A stretch of 64,000 bases of DNA from Arbacia lixula (GCA_963669155.1 OZ022585.1:13895229-13959228), one strand, 5' to 3'. Positions 35,289 through 48,639 are shown, numbered from the stretch's first letter. The notes: generated by a model from the sequence alone, not told the origin. Numbers and translations are program-made.

Positions 35289-35417
35289 GTATGATAAAGA
35301 CATCACTTCGTTGTCAAAAACAGAAAAAGAGCACTTAAGGGAATTATTCTGTAAACAGCATATAAGATAGCACCTCGTACGTGACGTCAAAAAATGAAAT
35401 TTAACTACCCCTTTAAG
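34994..35417. repeat. MITE copy with internal (AC)n
   Basis: It begins TTAAAGAGAAAGATCACCC and ends AACTACCCCTTTAA, which are inverted relatives. It contains TGTGACGTCAC, an AC repeat (35253-35287) and the reverse complement of the segment that opens the tandem units at 49850 and 58280. It is the fullest copy of the family in the window. Confidence 0.7.
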
Positions 35418-36182
35418 GTAGGTCGATCTTACAGATAGGATCACATGTGCTTGTCCAACATCACCACGTCTTATGCCCCCCCCCCCCCCCGCACCCCACC
35501 CCACTCCATTCTTCTCACCAGCATCTCCACCAGTACCTCCTAAGTAATTAACAAGATTGAATACCAATCCATGAATAGCCCTTATATATTAACACATGGA
35601 AGTCCAACACCCCCCCCCCCCCAACACCACCTCCTTCCACCACCACAATATCTCTCCACACCAAACCACTTTCATTTTTCCACCGCACAGCTGTAAACTT
35701 TTGGGGAACGCATTGACACATCTACGCGTCAATACTATCCATTGAGAGGGTTCACATGGCCCCCTTACATGCCTTCTCGAAGCTGAGATGCTCTGGCGAT
35801 TTGTGGCTTTCTACCCCAATTCTACTATTAAACACACGCAATTTTGATTATGAATGATCCTCGGAACTATGACTGGATTATAGCACAATGCAATCGTGAA
35901 CTGATGTGCGTAACATCAAATACAGCTGTGCTTCGTGTTATCGTGGTATTGATTACAAAATATTCCTGTAGCCCGAGAACTAAATCATAAAAAACATTAA
36001 GATCAAGGTCTTTCAGCTAGAAAAAGAGTGGGACAAAAAAAATGAAGAGGGACATTGAAGTGATAGACATAATAATGAAGACAAATGTAGAAATTACAGT
36101 GAACAAAATCAAACTACAATGTTGCCCTTGAGGAATGTTTAGGGTTTCCTCGAGCGTTTCATAGGCCTATAATAAACATGGC
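35418..36182. other. Intergenic region with poly-C tracts
   Basis: C-runs occur at 35476-35490 and 35611-35623. I see no gene or structured repeat. Confidence 0.45.
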
Positions 36183-36941
36183 AAAAAAAAAAAAAAAAAG
36201 TTCCCCCCCCCCAAGAAAAAGAGCAAAATAGCATAACTTTTTACCGGAGAGGTTTTGGGCAAAATAATTTGGCAGGATTGTTTTCTAACTTATTGACTAC
36301 CTTTTGTGTGAGAATCACATTAATCCCATTAGTCATGCATGAGTGGGCAAATTTCTAAGGCAAAAATGTAACTTTTCAAAAGTCACAAGGGTAATTGTTC
36401 ATGCCGTTTTAACATTACATTTTGGCATTTCTTGTGCGATTTTTAAAGTGTTTTCACTCAACCATGATGCGAAAATGACTTCTTATGTTTACATAACAGG
36501 TCTTGTTACATGTTTGTCAAAATATCGAGAGTTTTACTTTTTCACCAAAATAAAGCGTTTTTTAAAGTTTCAAACTCAAGAGGGATGAGTATTTATTAAA
36601 CGGTGCTCCCTCAACAAGAACAATGGATGAAGTGTCTGGATATGTGTTAGTGCATCGAGAGATGGATGATAAACATTGAAAGAACATAAATTATGCACCA
36701 GAAATGGAATTCATCAAAAATTCATGAAAGAATCCCCAAATTACCCTTGTGACTTTTGAAAAAGGACATTTTTTGCCTTTAGAATTTGCCCACTCATGCA
36801 TGACTAACTGGATTAATGTGATTTTCACAGAGAAGTTTATTAGTCAATGAGTTAAGGAACAAATCCTGCCAAATCATTTTGCCCAAAACCTCTTTGATAA
36901 AACGTTATGTTATTTTGCTTAGGGGGGGCTTACTTTTTTTG
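36183..36941. mobile_element. Foldback/MITE-like element with ~210-bp inverted arms
   Basis: The left arm (36183-36396) and right arm (36739-36941) are imperfect reverse complements over their whole length, from the outer A/T-run and C/G-run to GGGTAATT. They share CCTGCCAAAT, TTGCCCACTCATGCATGACTA and TTACCCTTGTGACTTTT motifs. The 342-bp spacer has no coding capacity. No clear target duplication is visible because the ends are homopolymers. Confidence 0.8.
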
Positions 36942-37099
36942 TTGTGTTTATATACACCGAAGAGACATGATCAAACTGGTTTAAGAGAAGATCCCCTAAT
37001 CACTCCCTCCTCCAGCCTGACAATGTATCATTCATTTCCCGTCGTCCGCACTATTTCGTATCCCACGTTACGTAATCGAGCATCATGGGCGGGTGGATA

Positions 37100-37860
37100 A
37101 GGCAAGGGGATACGGGACCGAACTCGGGCTTTTAATCCCTGCCATCATTGACGCAAGTTTCATAGATGAAAATAGACTCATATTCGATCCAGTCATGAGA
37201 CGTGTTAAAGCTGGACTTCCTAGGGTTGTGGCATCCGCTCCAAAAAAGAAGGGGGATGGGCAGGGGTGCATCCCCCCCCCCCCCCCGCCCCCCACCCTCA
37301 TCCAAACACCCCTGCTTGAGCACCAAATAGAATTGAACACGGTGTGATTATTTTTTTAGCATCGATGTGTCGTTAATATTCATTGTTGTGTGGTTGATTT
37401 TGTTATCATTCTTTTGCTTCTATGCTTCTTCACAAGATTTTCAATGACTATTTTAGCGGACATTAGAGTTGGTGATGACGTTCCGAGAGGTATATCCATA
37501 ATGACTATTTATCATCTTCTTCGTCATCAACATGCCAAGATAAGGTACATCTTGAAGTCACAGTGAGTCAGCAGTATTGATTTGTCACTATGGTCTCGTC
37601 CCATGACTATTAATCACGGACGTCATTAATCTCCACCAATCATCATTTATCATGAATTTTGTGATTGATTGGAAGGAAATTCTATGAGAAAAGCAAAGAG
37701 CTCTCTACAATAATATGTATTTGATGAAGGTTCGAATTTCTTCTTTATTTCATTGAATTATTGAGCATGAGCATATATATTGTTTTCATTCATGCTTTAA
37801 TGCTATATAAGTTCTGCAGGTAGTACGAACACGACATATGATAATCAGGTTAAAAGTTCG
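37100..37860. other. Intergenic region, no recognisable gene
   Basis: A C-run lies at 37270-37290. Short overlapping ORFs on both strands at 37083-37347 are driven by it. I see no other feature. Confidence 0.45.
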
Positions 37861-38035
37861 ATATTCCGAAGGCTCGTTTATTCCGAAGGTTCGTTATTCC
37901 GAAGGTTCGTAATTCCGAAACACGTAAATTGCCTATACCTCGATGCTCGTTAGTCCGAAAAAGAAAGGAAGTTCGTAAATCCGAGCAATTGTCGCGTAAC
38001 GTTTGGAATAACGAACCCTTGGAATAATGAGTGCT
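37861..38035. repeat. TTCGTTATTCCGAAGG repeats with inverted terminal copies
   Basis: ATTCCGAAGGTTCGTTATTCC-type units are tandemly repeated at 37861-37920, with diverged copies at 37945-37985. Inverted copies (GGAATAACGAACCC, GGAATAATGAG) follow at 38000-38033. The arrangement suggests a small repeat-ended element. Confidence 0.65.
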
Positions 38036-39386
38036 TCCCGATAATTAGACTTACAATATCATTCATGTCGTTTCATTTTTCTAATGAAAATAAGTAATTA
38101 ACAATTACATTCTAACTATTGCTATTTGTGACGTTTGCTAAAAAGACATCACATTGAAAAAATACAATTACCTTGTGAATAACGAAATCAAATTATATGA
38201 ACAATGCTTTGTAAAACGTGTATATTCCTATATCGTCGGCCTTATGCCAAAAGGGCCTTAACCCGATTTTTGGGGGTATTGAGTTATTCACATCATCTTG
38301 TAGGTCTCAAGATTCTCTTTAAAATGGTGTGCTTCACTTATTGAAATTCGATTTATTTATGAAGATAATTATGAATTCCAAAAAGCCCTTAAGCTTAAAC
38401 TCTCTTTTTCGTTACGCCAGAAGGGCCTTAACATACGCGGCGTTATGCCAAAAGGGCCCTAACCTGCCGTTATCGCAGTTAGCGCCCTTCTGGCAGAAGG
38501 ATATTGTTTTGTTTCGCGGAACATTTGACTTGCCAGAAAGCCCCAAACATTGATAAAACTGATGTAACGTCCATCAATGTCTTCAAAAATCACCACATGT
38601 AAGTAGTTTTTCTATATGAGTATTTTTATTAATATAATGCAGTTGTTGGTGAAGTAAATGTTCATAAATCGTACATTAAGGACACCTCTTTGGTCATTAA
38701 TTTTATTACAGTCCCATGCATTGACATACGCGTATTTCAGGTGTCACTAGCAATTCATGCATACAAAGTTACATACCTAACTTAAATCTCACTCGAATTC
38801 ATGAGCTTAATTCATGATATGTGTTTGTTCTGATTATTTTGTATTGTATTATGTATATTTGTGTTTTGAATAGTGTTTCGATTGATATGAATTGGGCCTA
38901 GTCTACACTAGTTCCTGCCACTGGAAAAGTCTAGAGAGTCTACTAGTGTCTAGTCTAAAATAAAGCGTAGGTAGATTTAGATAGAGGTTTGATGACAGGA
39001 CTAGATGACTCATGCCTATCATTTTATACTTCAGCAAGTTTTGGATTATTAATCCAAAGCTACTCCGAAGTTTGATGGTACTAAGCCCTACTACTACAAT
39101 GTGCAGTTTGATCTTGATTTTATGGGATATCATTTCCTAACTCATAGGTTTAGTCTGACCTGCTCTATACAATATCTTATCTCATTCCTTCCTTTGCATT
39201 TCATGTCTTTTTATTTTGTTTCATGATAAAACAGTTAGGAAATAGAAAATGAATAATCTGTATGTTTATTTGCCTTTTAAATTCTAAATACAACAAAAAG
39301 ATAACAATATCAAGATAAAATATAATATTCTGTGTTTTTTGTTTGTATCCAAGGGAAATGGATCCTGACACAGATCTCTTTGTCAA

Positions 39387-39700
39387 GTGGACCAGGACGA
39401 GGACTACAAGACATCGGATGACGCATCTTCTTCGTCCACAATATCATCCATGGCATCAACATATTCAACAAAGACTTGCATGTTCTTCACATCTGCTCCT
39501 TCTCAGACAACGCGTGGTCACCTCTACAAACTGAATGTAAGGAGAAGCAGGTTAAAGGTTAGGCAGAATATTTTCAGTGCCAGAGTAGTAGACTACTGGA
39601 ACTCATACCCAGCATAAATAGTTGCAGCACCAACAATAGACAACTTCAAGACAAAGGTGGATAAGTTTTGGTCTGTACTACAGTTTGTCCACCCATAGGA
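39387..39700 (+). pseudogene. LINE reverse transcriptase C-terminal remnant
   Basis: The frame from 39387 contains a segment of the type RGHLYKL..R..L..RQNIFSARVVDYWNSYPA, which is the conserved C-terminal tail of CR1/L2-type non-LTR polymerases. A stop follows at 39615, but the same phase continues with IVAAPTIDNFKTKVDKFW, also family-typical. No other domain is left nearby. Confidence 0.6.
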
Positions 39701-39704
39701 CTAG

Positions 39705-42700
39705 CCTTTCCACCCAGTTAGCACAACACACTGGCACAAAGTAAAAACAACAGCTAGAGACAGAACCTGAAGTTAGCAACCAGCAGAAGATATTCCTGGA
39801 AACCAGACTGCTGAAAAGGCTTCATTTTTCTAGTAGATCCTGTAATAAAGATATTCCATTGGCGCAACTGAAGAGGGATGATATAACATTGGTGATGATT
39901 GCACGCCTTTGGCACAGGTAGAAACTTAAATACATGTAAAATGTTTTCATTATCAAATTTTTTTTTTACAAAATTATATTAAGAAAATGAGTATTTTCAA
40001 TATCATTAGTGGAATAATCGAAAAACAACACGGTAATTCATATTAAACTTCCTTTTCCCCTTCTAGAATTAGGTACCATTATCAGGAGGTGGGGGGGGGG
40101 GGGGGGGTGTTTGGTTGTCAACCTGCTAAGGCAGTTTTGCTTCCTTTAAGATCCTTTATGCCTGAGTGCTGGCTAAGTAATGGAAAGTTGTGTTTTTTTT
40201 GTAATGGCAGTCATCCGTTTCCACAAATATTTCAAGTCTGATAATATACAGTGTATTTTGTCACATTACAAAGCTAGCATGGATGTGTCCTCAGCAAATA
40301 TCTTGATGATCTTATGTAGTTCTGTTACTGGGAACTGATGAGAACTCTTAATGAAACAATGATACAAAACTAAACATCAGTGTACTCAGTGCTTGTCCTT
40401 GCTATGGTTTGAACACGTTAAGAAAGACATGTCCTAGAATCGTGTTAGAATGATTCTTTTTATGCATGTAATGGTTTCTAGATCTACCCTGGCCTTAAAT
40501 TTAATATCTAGCCTGTAATGTGTTAATTACGTAAACAGAATACACAAGGACATTTCTCTATAAATAATTAGATGGAAGAAAATGATAATTCTGGCAAGGA
40601 TGACGCATTAAAATTATGTTGTAGATAAGATTTCTTACATATGCTTTGTAATAGATATGATGTTAATAATATGTAGTTTCATTCCTTTTACATTTTTTTT
40701 AATGAAATGCTTAATTGACTGTTAAAATCATGAATGGAATAAAATTATTGTCTTCTTTCAAAACAAAGAGAAGAAACCTTCCAACCAAGTGAAACATATT
40801 ACATGTACTTAAAATCACATAATTATGCATACTACAAAGTGCATTATAAATCATGTTTTCTTCTTCAAAGAGTTTTCAATTTCTGCTCATTAGACACTGA
40901 AACATTATGATCTGTAAAACATATACATGACATCCTAACTTTGCAGGACTTTCTGTGAAGATAGTTACAGAAACAGTCACAGATGTTCATTTGTTAAGAT
41001 AAAACTCACTGTTAACATCATGTATGGGAGCTGAAAGAGAGAGCGAGAGGGGCATTGGGTTAGAAATGCTTAATCTTTTTTTATTTATCAATATTCAATA
41101 TAAACTGAGGCTACTTTTTGATAAGGATGAAAAGCGTATTTCATGTCCATGCACTGTACCTTGCAAAACAAATATATTGGCAAGAGATATTCCAAATTAT
41201 ATGTATGTGCATTTTCCCTATTTTCTCATGAAGCCAGAGTATTATTACAGCATAAATTGTAAATTAGCTCAATTTGATTAATCTTGTTATTTGTGATTTC
41301 ATTCATTATCATCTGTTTTAATTTGATTTAAATCTTGACAAAAAGCAAACAAAAAAAGATTACCATAGCTCGATCGTTGGGCGTTATTATTTCATCCTTT
41401 CCGAGTTTCCATAACCACATTGAGCTTTGTAATGATTCATTCAAAGAGGTGCATTGGGAAAGGAACAAGATACATGTACATTATCATCATTGTTACATCT
41501 TTGAGGTTTTTCATTTGTATTATTCTTTAGAAACATAAAACTAAAAAGAGATCTGGTTTATTGCAGAGGAATACTTGAAATGAGAAGTACATGTATTTTC
41601 ACATTAATTACCTCTGAGAAATGTGTTCATGAAGTAATCAACTTCCTCTAGTTCTCGACATTTCATCATTTCACAAAATATCAATTGCTGTCAATTTCTG
41701 ATTCTTAGTAACCATTTTTCTCCAGCCAGGAGTTATCATTACATAGCACATGTATTACAGTGTACATTCATGCTAATCAGTGAAAATTGTCAAAGAATCG
41801 TGTCGTATACTAGTTTCTATTATGTTGTGATTTGTTCATTCTTTCAATGAAAAAAAAATACTATAATTTCCCCCAATATGCCCCCCAACAATTCTCTTTT
41901 TCTTTTTGTCTTTCTTTCTCTCCGCTGTTCTTCCTTTCTTTCATCTTGTTTGTTCTGTCTCAATCAAATGTGCGATAATACGGGAGATTTATTTGATTTC
42001 TTTTTTCACTGCTATTTTGTTTTTACTGTTACCGAATTAAAGAAACTATTAAAGGATTGTGAAGTGACTATTTGTATGTGAAAACTGTTTCGTAGTATAT
42101 CATGTCATGGTGATGAACTTATATTGTTTATTTCGCCCGAAGATCTTGCAATAAATTGAAGATACTTGACATAATATGTTTATTCAGCTATTAATGAAAG
42201 TTAATATTAAAGTGAAAGATTTATGAAAAATTACATGTGTATCAAACGAATTGTTACAGTAATTCTTAATTCTTACATGTATGTACGTTACAATTCTAAT
42301 GAAATATTACACATATTTTTTATAAAATTATTAAGCTGATGATTAAAATGAAATATTGAAAACAAAATTCCTTATTCTGATATACAGGTATGAAAAGCGA
42401 TGTTTGATTTTAATGTATGGATTAATGAAATGCTAACGAATTGGTCGCTATTGAAATTCATTTAATAAACTTTTAAAATATATATATTTGTTTTTATGTG
42501 ATGTTTATTGTGTCTCTTGTAGCTACATTGATTAAGATACAGTAGTGAACAAAATGTGATACACGTATTTGCATTTGTAAACTGTATGCACTGTGAGATG
42601 CGAAGGGAAGCAACTACAAATTATGTCTATTTAAGGGACTTCATTTCTATGAAGAAAGAAGATACTTAACAATTCCAGTAAAATTTCAGCTCTGTGTGTT

Positions 42701-42779
42701 AACTAGAACTTAGAAATACTAATACATGTAATGATAATTTTAAAAAATAGCATCAATATCATGATACTACTTGATCACC

Positions 42780-42820
<41 letters not shown>

Positions 42821-43195
42821 TAATGTATTACACTAAAATCACAAGATTTTCTTAGAAGAGCAATACAGAAATATTTAATAAGTACTTGTGAAAGACAAAA
42901 GAGATGTGAATCGCGATGCAAAGACAGAGAGTTTATGTTGAGAAAGTGAATAAAGAACGGGAGAAGATATATGTAGAGTCATTGTAAGAGTGTAAGTGAA
43001 GAAATGAATGAAGTAGAGTGGTACATTGGCATGAACCCCCCCCCCCCCCCCTCCAAATCTTTATCAATAAAATGTCCCCCTCCATAATACAATACTTCAA
43101 TATAAAAGTGTAGCTTTCACTGCCTGCAATGCAGTTGCATTGCAATGGGCCTTCTAGCATCATAAATTCATCGCCTGTAGTTCAAGTTTCTGTAT
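39705..43195. other. AT-rich interior of the TIR-bounded interval, no gene seen
   Basis: It contains a G-run (40091-40107), an ATC microsatellite (42781-42818) and a C-run (43036-43051). Short ORFs at 41024-41281, 41335-41538 and 41878-42081 show no domain. Confidence 0.5.
42781..42818. repeat. (ATC)n microsatellite
   Basis: About 13 perfect trinucleotide units. Confidence 0.95.
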
Positions 43196-44039
43196 GGCAA
43201 ATGGCCCCTATCGTGCGCATCACACTGTTACGGCCCTTTTGACAGAGATACGCGCAAATAAGCCTTATGCCAGAAGGGCGATATCGCGCGCGGGCCTGCG
43301 TTACGGCCCTTCTGGCACAAATGCGCTACATTCAAGCCACATGCCAGAACGCCCCTAACATGTTTTTTGCACATAGCATAAAAACCTCTGAATATTTTAC
43401 AACAAATTTAGAGTATATCATGTAAAACTTAAAAACTTAACACATTTATCGAAATTGACTTCAAAAACAAATACACGACCACACAATTTAAATTTTCAGA
43501 GAGGCCAAAACTTTAAACGCGATTATCTCGGAATGGCCAAAAACAGTTAAGGCCCTTCTGGCATAAGGCCGACGATATGTGTCAAACCACGTAATTATTT
43601 GCGTTTATGTATATCCGTATGGTAATTGATATAAATCTATGATATATACTTTATACTTGCTCAAATGATTTGAATTACTTACTCATCTGTGCGCATTTAG
43701 GCATTGTGTCTTTATTGTTTTGTTAAAATGGCAAACTAGTTCATTGACTAAAAAAATATAAACTGATTATTGTACAACGTATGCAACCTGCAACACACAC
43801 TGTTCATAAACATTTCAAATGATAGTTAATGTAGACAGACATGTAAATATACTACATGCAGTTAAATACTATAAAGATACCAACATAATCAAATAAATAC
43901 TCAAACAGTCATACAAGATATGTGTGTAGTTCTCAATGTTTTGTTTGATTCCTGAATTCATTCAAGAATTTGAATGTTGTAGGTAAACTTATATGATATG
44001 GAGTTTTAAAACAAATTAAACGTCATTTTCCCTACCCCT

Positions 44040-44040
<1 letters not shown>

Positions 44041-44101
<61 letters not shown>
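44041..44101. repeat. (TC)n microsatellite
   Basis: A nearly perfect TC repeat with one C insertion. Confidence 0.95.
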
Positions 44102-44527
44102 TTCCCTATCTCCCTTTCAAACAACAAGCACACAACTCAACCTAACCTACAATCTTTGTTGTTTCCCCGTGCCCGTGTGGACGTTGACGATTAGAGAACA
44201 ATTAGCCCTGCTAACGACCCGTGTCTCCGCCTATTATCCTGATTACAGCTTCATCGAAGACTCCGTTTGCGTAACGCGTGCGTGGTGGGTGGCGGTAGCG
44301 CGTCATTACAACGCAATAGACTCATTTATTATCGTATTAAAAAATCCAAACGAAGTCCGCTCACATGGAGGAAAATTTTCGTTGTTGCTCGCCGGATTTA
44401 TTTTGACGCGCGGGGCTATTACACTATCTTCCCTTCAAGGGTTACTAAATTAGAAAAAAAAATAAGTTCCCACTAATCAATATAAAATTACCCCCAAAAT
44501 AACAAGAACATTTGTTTGCCGTCAAAA

Positions 44528-45019
44528 AGTCTCATTTTGACGAAAATGTGAAAAAAACGCACGCATCCAGTGATGTCAGAGAAGTCAAAATGCCATAGAT
44601 TGTACGGAAGTAAACAATAGACCATTTTCGTAATGTATTCACAACTTTCCCCCTAACTGCGTAGTTGGTAACCTATTGCTTTGAACGGCATGAATAAAAT
44701 ATTTTATTCACGCTGTTGGCATTTATGGCATTTTGATTTCTCTGACGTCACTGGAGGTTTTTTTTTCTTCAAATTTTCGTCAAAATGAGACTTTATTGCA
44801 AATTGTTATGTATGCAAACTTTATTCACGTCGTTCACACAATACGTTACTACTGGTATCCCCAAATGCTTGTCCGAGGTTTGCCCGAGTAGCAACAACTA
44901 ATAGATTCAGAGCGCGTTCCATCCATTGAAACTGAATCATGAAATACAGGTGAATATAATAATGCGTCACTATGCAATTAGGAGGAAATTTGTGAATACA
45001 TTACGAAAATGACTTATTG
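44528..45019. repeat. Two interlocked inverted repeats (nested MITE-like)
   Basis: Repeat 1 has arms 44528-44597 and 44724-44792 (GTCTCATTTTGACGAAAAT and its complement). Repeat 2 has arms 44615-44643 and 44991-45019 (CATTTTCGTAATGTATTCACA and its complement). The left arm of repeat 2 lies in the loop of repeat 1. The segment 44830-44990 is homologous in inverted orientation to 48680-48830. Confidence 0.75.
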
Positions 45020-46017
45020 ATGAATGCCGATTGATGAATGCCAAGGTGATTTAACCTCCGCAAGGGGAGGTAATAGGTGTGAAAGTCCCCCACTAAAGTG
45101 GCATTATGACAAGCTGCACAGGCAAACCGCCCTGTGTGAATGTACCGCAAGCGTCCACTTCGAGTAAGCACTTTTCTCAGCTCATTGTGTCAGGTAAAAA
45201 TTGATGTGATGTGCAGATTACTATGGTGTTGATTATTTCTAATATCTCGCGTCCTAAACGACTTTGTTTTAATTTTATCCTTTTTAATTAGCGAGCAACA
45301 TCTTGCACCTTTTTCGACAGAACAACCAGGAAGGGTCGCTTGGATAAAAGACACGGCCGTACTAACACCGAGAGGACTTTGCCCCTATCATTATAGCCCT
45401 TACTCGAAATAGTTCCAATGTCACGATCTACGGAATGTCCCTGGCTTTAGATAAACAAATGTTTAAATCCGTGTCTATCAGATTCCCTGTGGATGTTGTG
45501 TGTGTTACAACAACATATACAGAGTTGATTCTCGTAATGCCACTCCAGGAAAAAAAAATGATTCATTACACATTTCATAAACCCATGGTACTAGGAAGGT
45601 TAAGTCCTTCAGTACCAAGCCACAAAAAGCCCATTGATCTATCACACATTTCATGCACCTATCATAATTTAAACAATGCATCACACAGTGATGACAACCT
45701 CATTGTACTAGTGAAAATTCAACATTCTAAAACAAATCTTATCATATTCTGCCAAAGGCCCGATTCGGACGCAGTGGTGACAATGCGCTAAGTCATCCTT
45801 TCCTCCACAGCTGTGGGAGCTACGGTCACTTATTAAGTGGTCACTCAGGGGACTGAAGTGACCAAGCACATCCCTTTTTCGCCGACCACTGTCTCCATAA
45901 GGAACATCGTATAATTATACCATTGTGTGGTGTTAGTTGCGTTGCGGGATGAGTTATGTAGTCAGCCCTGGTAGTGTTGCTAAATTATGAGGCGGAGGAG
46001 GGCCCGAAGACTCGGGG

Positions 46018-46019
<2 letters not shown>

Positions 46020-46087
<68 letters not shown>

Positions 46088-46095
46088 TCTCTCTG
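46020..46095. repeat. (TC)n microsatellite
   Basis: A ~76-bp TC repeat. The serine/leucine-rich ORFs over it are artefacts. Confidence 0.95.
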
Positions 46096-46629
46096 TACCT
46101 GATGACTTTATCCCTATCTCTGATTCAGGGAGCAGGGAGGGGAGGGGGAAAAGTCTGTATTCTATTCCACTCAGGTGCCGTATCGATTGGCTTTGGCGAT
46201 GATGTTATTCCAGAACTCCCTGTCTCTAGCCCTCTCTATTATAAGTCATACTCCTTGATCCTCTACTCCTTTCTCTTCGAGCCATTTCATCAAGCTATCC
46301 ATCTAAAGTACCTTTCTTCCTCCTCTACTCCTCTTCCCCTCAATCTTTCCTGTCATTGACAAGTTTTCAAGTCCTCCTTTATAATATATTGCATGCCTCA
46401 TGACTCTCATCTGCCTAGTCCTTAGTTTCTAATTGAGTCTTGCTCTCCTCAATATTACTTCGCTACTTATCTATTCTGTCCTTTTGATTTTCATCTGTCT
46501 TATGAACCACATTTCGCAGCCAGCCAAACGGGTTTTTTTTTCAGCCCAAAGTTATTATTACCAAACCAAGTTTTTTCCCGGGGTTGTTTTAACACTCACT
46601 TATGTCTACGCCTGCACTCCGCAACTAGT

Positions 46630-46715
46630 TAGAAACTAGGCTGAGTTTGGATTCGAACTCTCACAGTGTCTGGCTGGCTGGTTTTCAGCGTAGCGATCTG
46701 GCTAGGTTGACCCCC
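46630..46715 (-). repeat. Possible tRNA-derived SINE fragment
   Basis: The minus strand reads a B-box-like GAGTTCGAATCC downstream of an A-box-like TAGCCAGATCGC at tRNA-like spacing. No CCA end, fold or second copy was established. Confidence 0.3.
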
Positions 46716-46987
46716 CTGCGGCGATGAGGGCGTGAGCAATGATGAAGAATAATAGACTCGTTTCCTGTTTTATGTATTTGAGGAGGGGCCTTTAAAGAAC
46801 TGATCAAGTCTCACAATCGCTATTTATCAGGACGAATCCCATCTGTTGTACCTTTCAAACAGTATCTCTGTCCTTGTTTTCATCATTCGGAATGACCCAA
46901 CATGAGTAATGAATGGGTCTATTCTCCAGCTGATGACAACGTAATATTCCATATGCTGCCTCTCTCCGATTATCTTTTTTCTCCCTA

Positions 46988-47019
46988 TCATCCCGCTCTC
47001 CCTCTCTCTTTCTCCCCCT

Positions 47020-47067
<48 letters not shown>

Positions 47068-47308
47068 TCTATCTCTCTCAACCCCCCTCTCTCTCTTTCT
47101 CTCTCTCCCTCTCCCTCTCCCTCTCCCTCTCGCTCTCTCTTCTTTTCTCGCATGGATAGGCCAAGGACTATGATTTTAAAAGGGGGGTTTTAAATTTAAA
47201 TCAGATGCTCGCTTATTTTATCTCTTTTCAACCCTCTCTTTACACCCGCAGCCTCTATCTTCTATCCCCCCCCCCCCTCTCCCTCTCTCTCCCTCTCTCT
47301 CCCTCTCT
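46988..47308. repeat. Polypyrimidine (TC)n / (CCCTCT)n tracts
   Basis: TC and CCCTCT repeats run from 46988 to 47145, and a second C-run plus CCCTCTCT stretch from 47265 to 47308. Confidence 0.9.
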
Positions 47309-48639
47309 TTCACCAATGACTGTGATTTTGATCAAAAGCAGGTACATCAATTGATATTAGATCCGCCAATGGGTGACAAGGAATGGGGAAAATTGTAATC
47401 CCTACATTTAAAACGGTAACCATGGTAACGTTACATCTCGGTTTATTCACTATTTGTGTTTTTTCATCGCCTGATTCATTGGCGGTGATTCTAAATAGAT
47501 GCACTAAACCTTTCAACTCAAAATGCCTACTATTTTGCTAGCACACCCAGTTCCCTGAATAGACTTAATTTCCTCTCGAATACGGAAGTTACGTGTGCAT
47601 GTTTATATAACTCGTTAAAGAGCAGTTCATCATGCTATGTCTGGATACATTGCTGAGCCAGTAACAAGTTATTTCAGCGAGGAGACGCCATCAATAGAAA
47701 CTTACACGTTAACTCATTATGTGCCATCTTCACATTTGAACAGAAACTAGGCACGTACAGTACCAATGTCACGGATAGTAAGCAAATAATCAACGTTGGT
47801 GAAGGTAATGGGACGAACTATCACTTCCAAGGCGATCTGAATGTAGCTATCTTTCCGAAGCTTTAGCTGAGGAAAGATAGCGTATACATCCAGTTCACCT
47901 AGAGTTTAACGAACTTTTATTCTTACGCTTCATTACGTGATCAACTCTTGACCAATCATAAAGCGACATTCTTAGTATGTGGAATATAATAATTTTTGAT
48001 GATCATTGCTATGCTGATGTGGAATGTTATCGTTAATACTCATTATTCAGGAAAAGCACATCAGTAAATGTTAGGTTGAATGTCTCTTCGCCGGAAAATG
48101 GAGTAAATGAAATTCCAATGAATATACGTCTGACTTAGCGATGCTTTGTATTTCAAAGTATGTACTTTTGTAGGTAATTCATAATATTGATATAACATAA
48201 CGATATGGGAATACAAAACAAACCGGGGTCATGTTCTTAAAACCTTTCTAACCTACTGTATATTAAGCTGCTAAACATGTACGAATGATGAATGCACTTT
48301 AGTAACTTATTCGGCTTAGCACTTTATCATGGATATGGCCCAAGGCAGTTCAAATGGGAATGTTATGTTTTGAATTGATTATTTGATGTACACAATTTTC
48401 GGTCGTGATTTATCAAAAAGATTATGGAAAGGATTTCTATTGTTGATAAAAAAAAATGCCTCTGTGATGTGTTGATACCAACTTTGTTTGTAGTATTTAA
48501 AAATGTTTTCAACACCTAGTACTAGCCTTGTATTCATACATCCTACTATATGTTATAAAAAAACACTTTTGACACTTTTGAATAATAACTAAAAATGAGT
48601 TAAAACTCGAATCAAGCTGAAATAAGCAGTTTTCGTATT

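Larger units (their letters stand above)
38234..43574. mobile_element. Candidate 5.3-kb DNA transposon with 33-bp TIRs and subterminal repeats
   Basis: The left end at 38230 and the reverse complement of the right end at 43578 match at 32 of 33 positions, starting ATATCGTCGGCCTTATGCCA. ATAT may be the 4-bp target duplication (38230-38233 and 43575-43578) or part of the palindromic end. Both subterminal 300-400 bp carry repeated GCCAGAAGGGC motifs in both orientations: 38411, 38442 and 38482 on the left; 43227, 43263, 43304 and 43341 on the right. No transposase frame is visible inside; the interior has a LINE remnant, a G-run and an ATC microsatellite. It is probably a non-autonomous or decayed element, but two separate MITEs in opposite orientation would look similar. 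Confidence 0.55.

Noticed and set aside
44169-44453. 94-codon ORF in a CpG-richer patch
   Set aside because: It begins only at GTG, has no domain I recognise, and sits among repeats.
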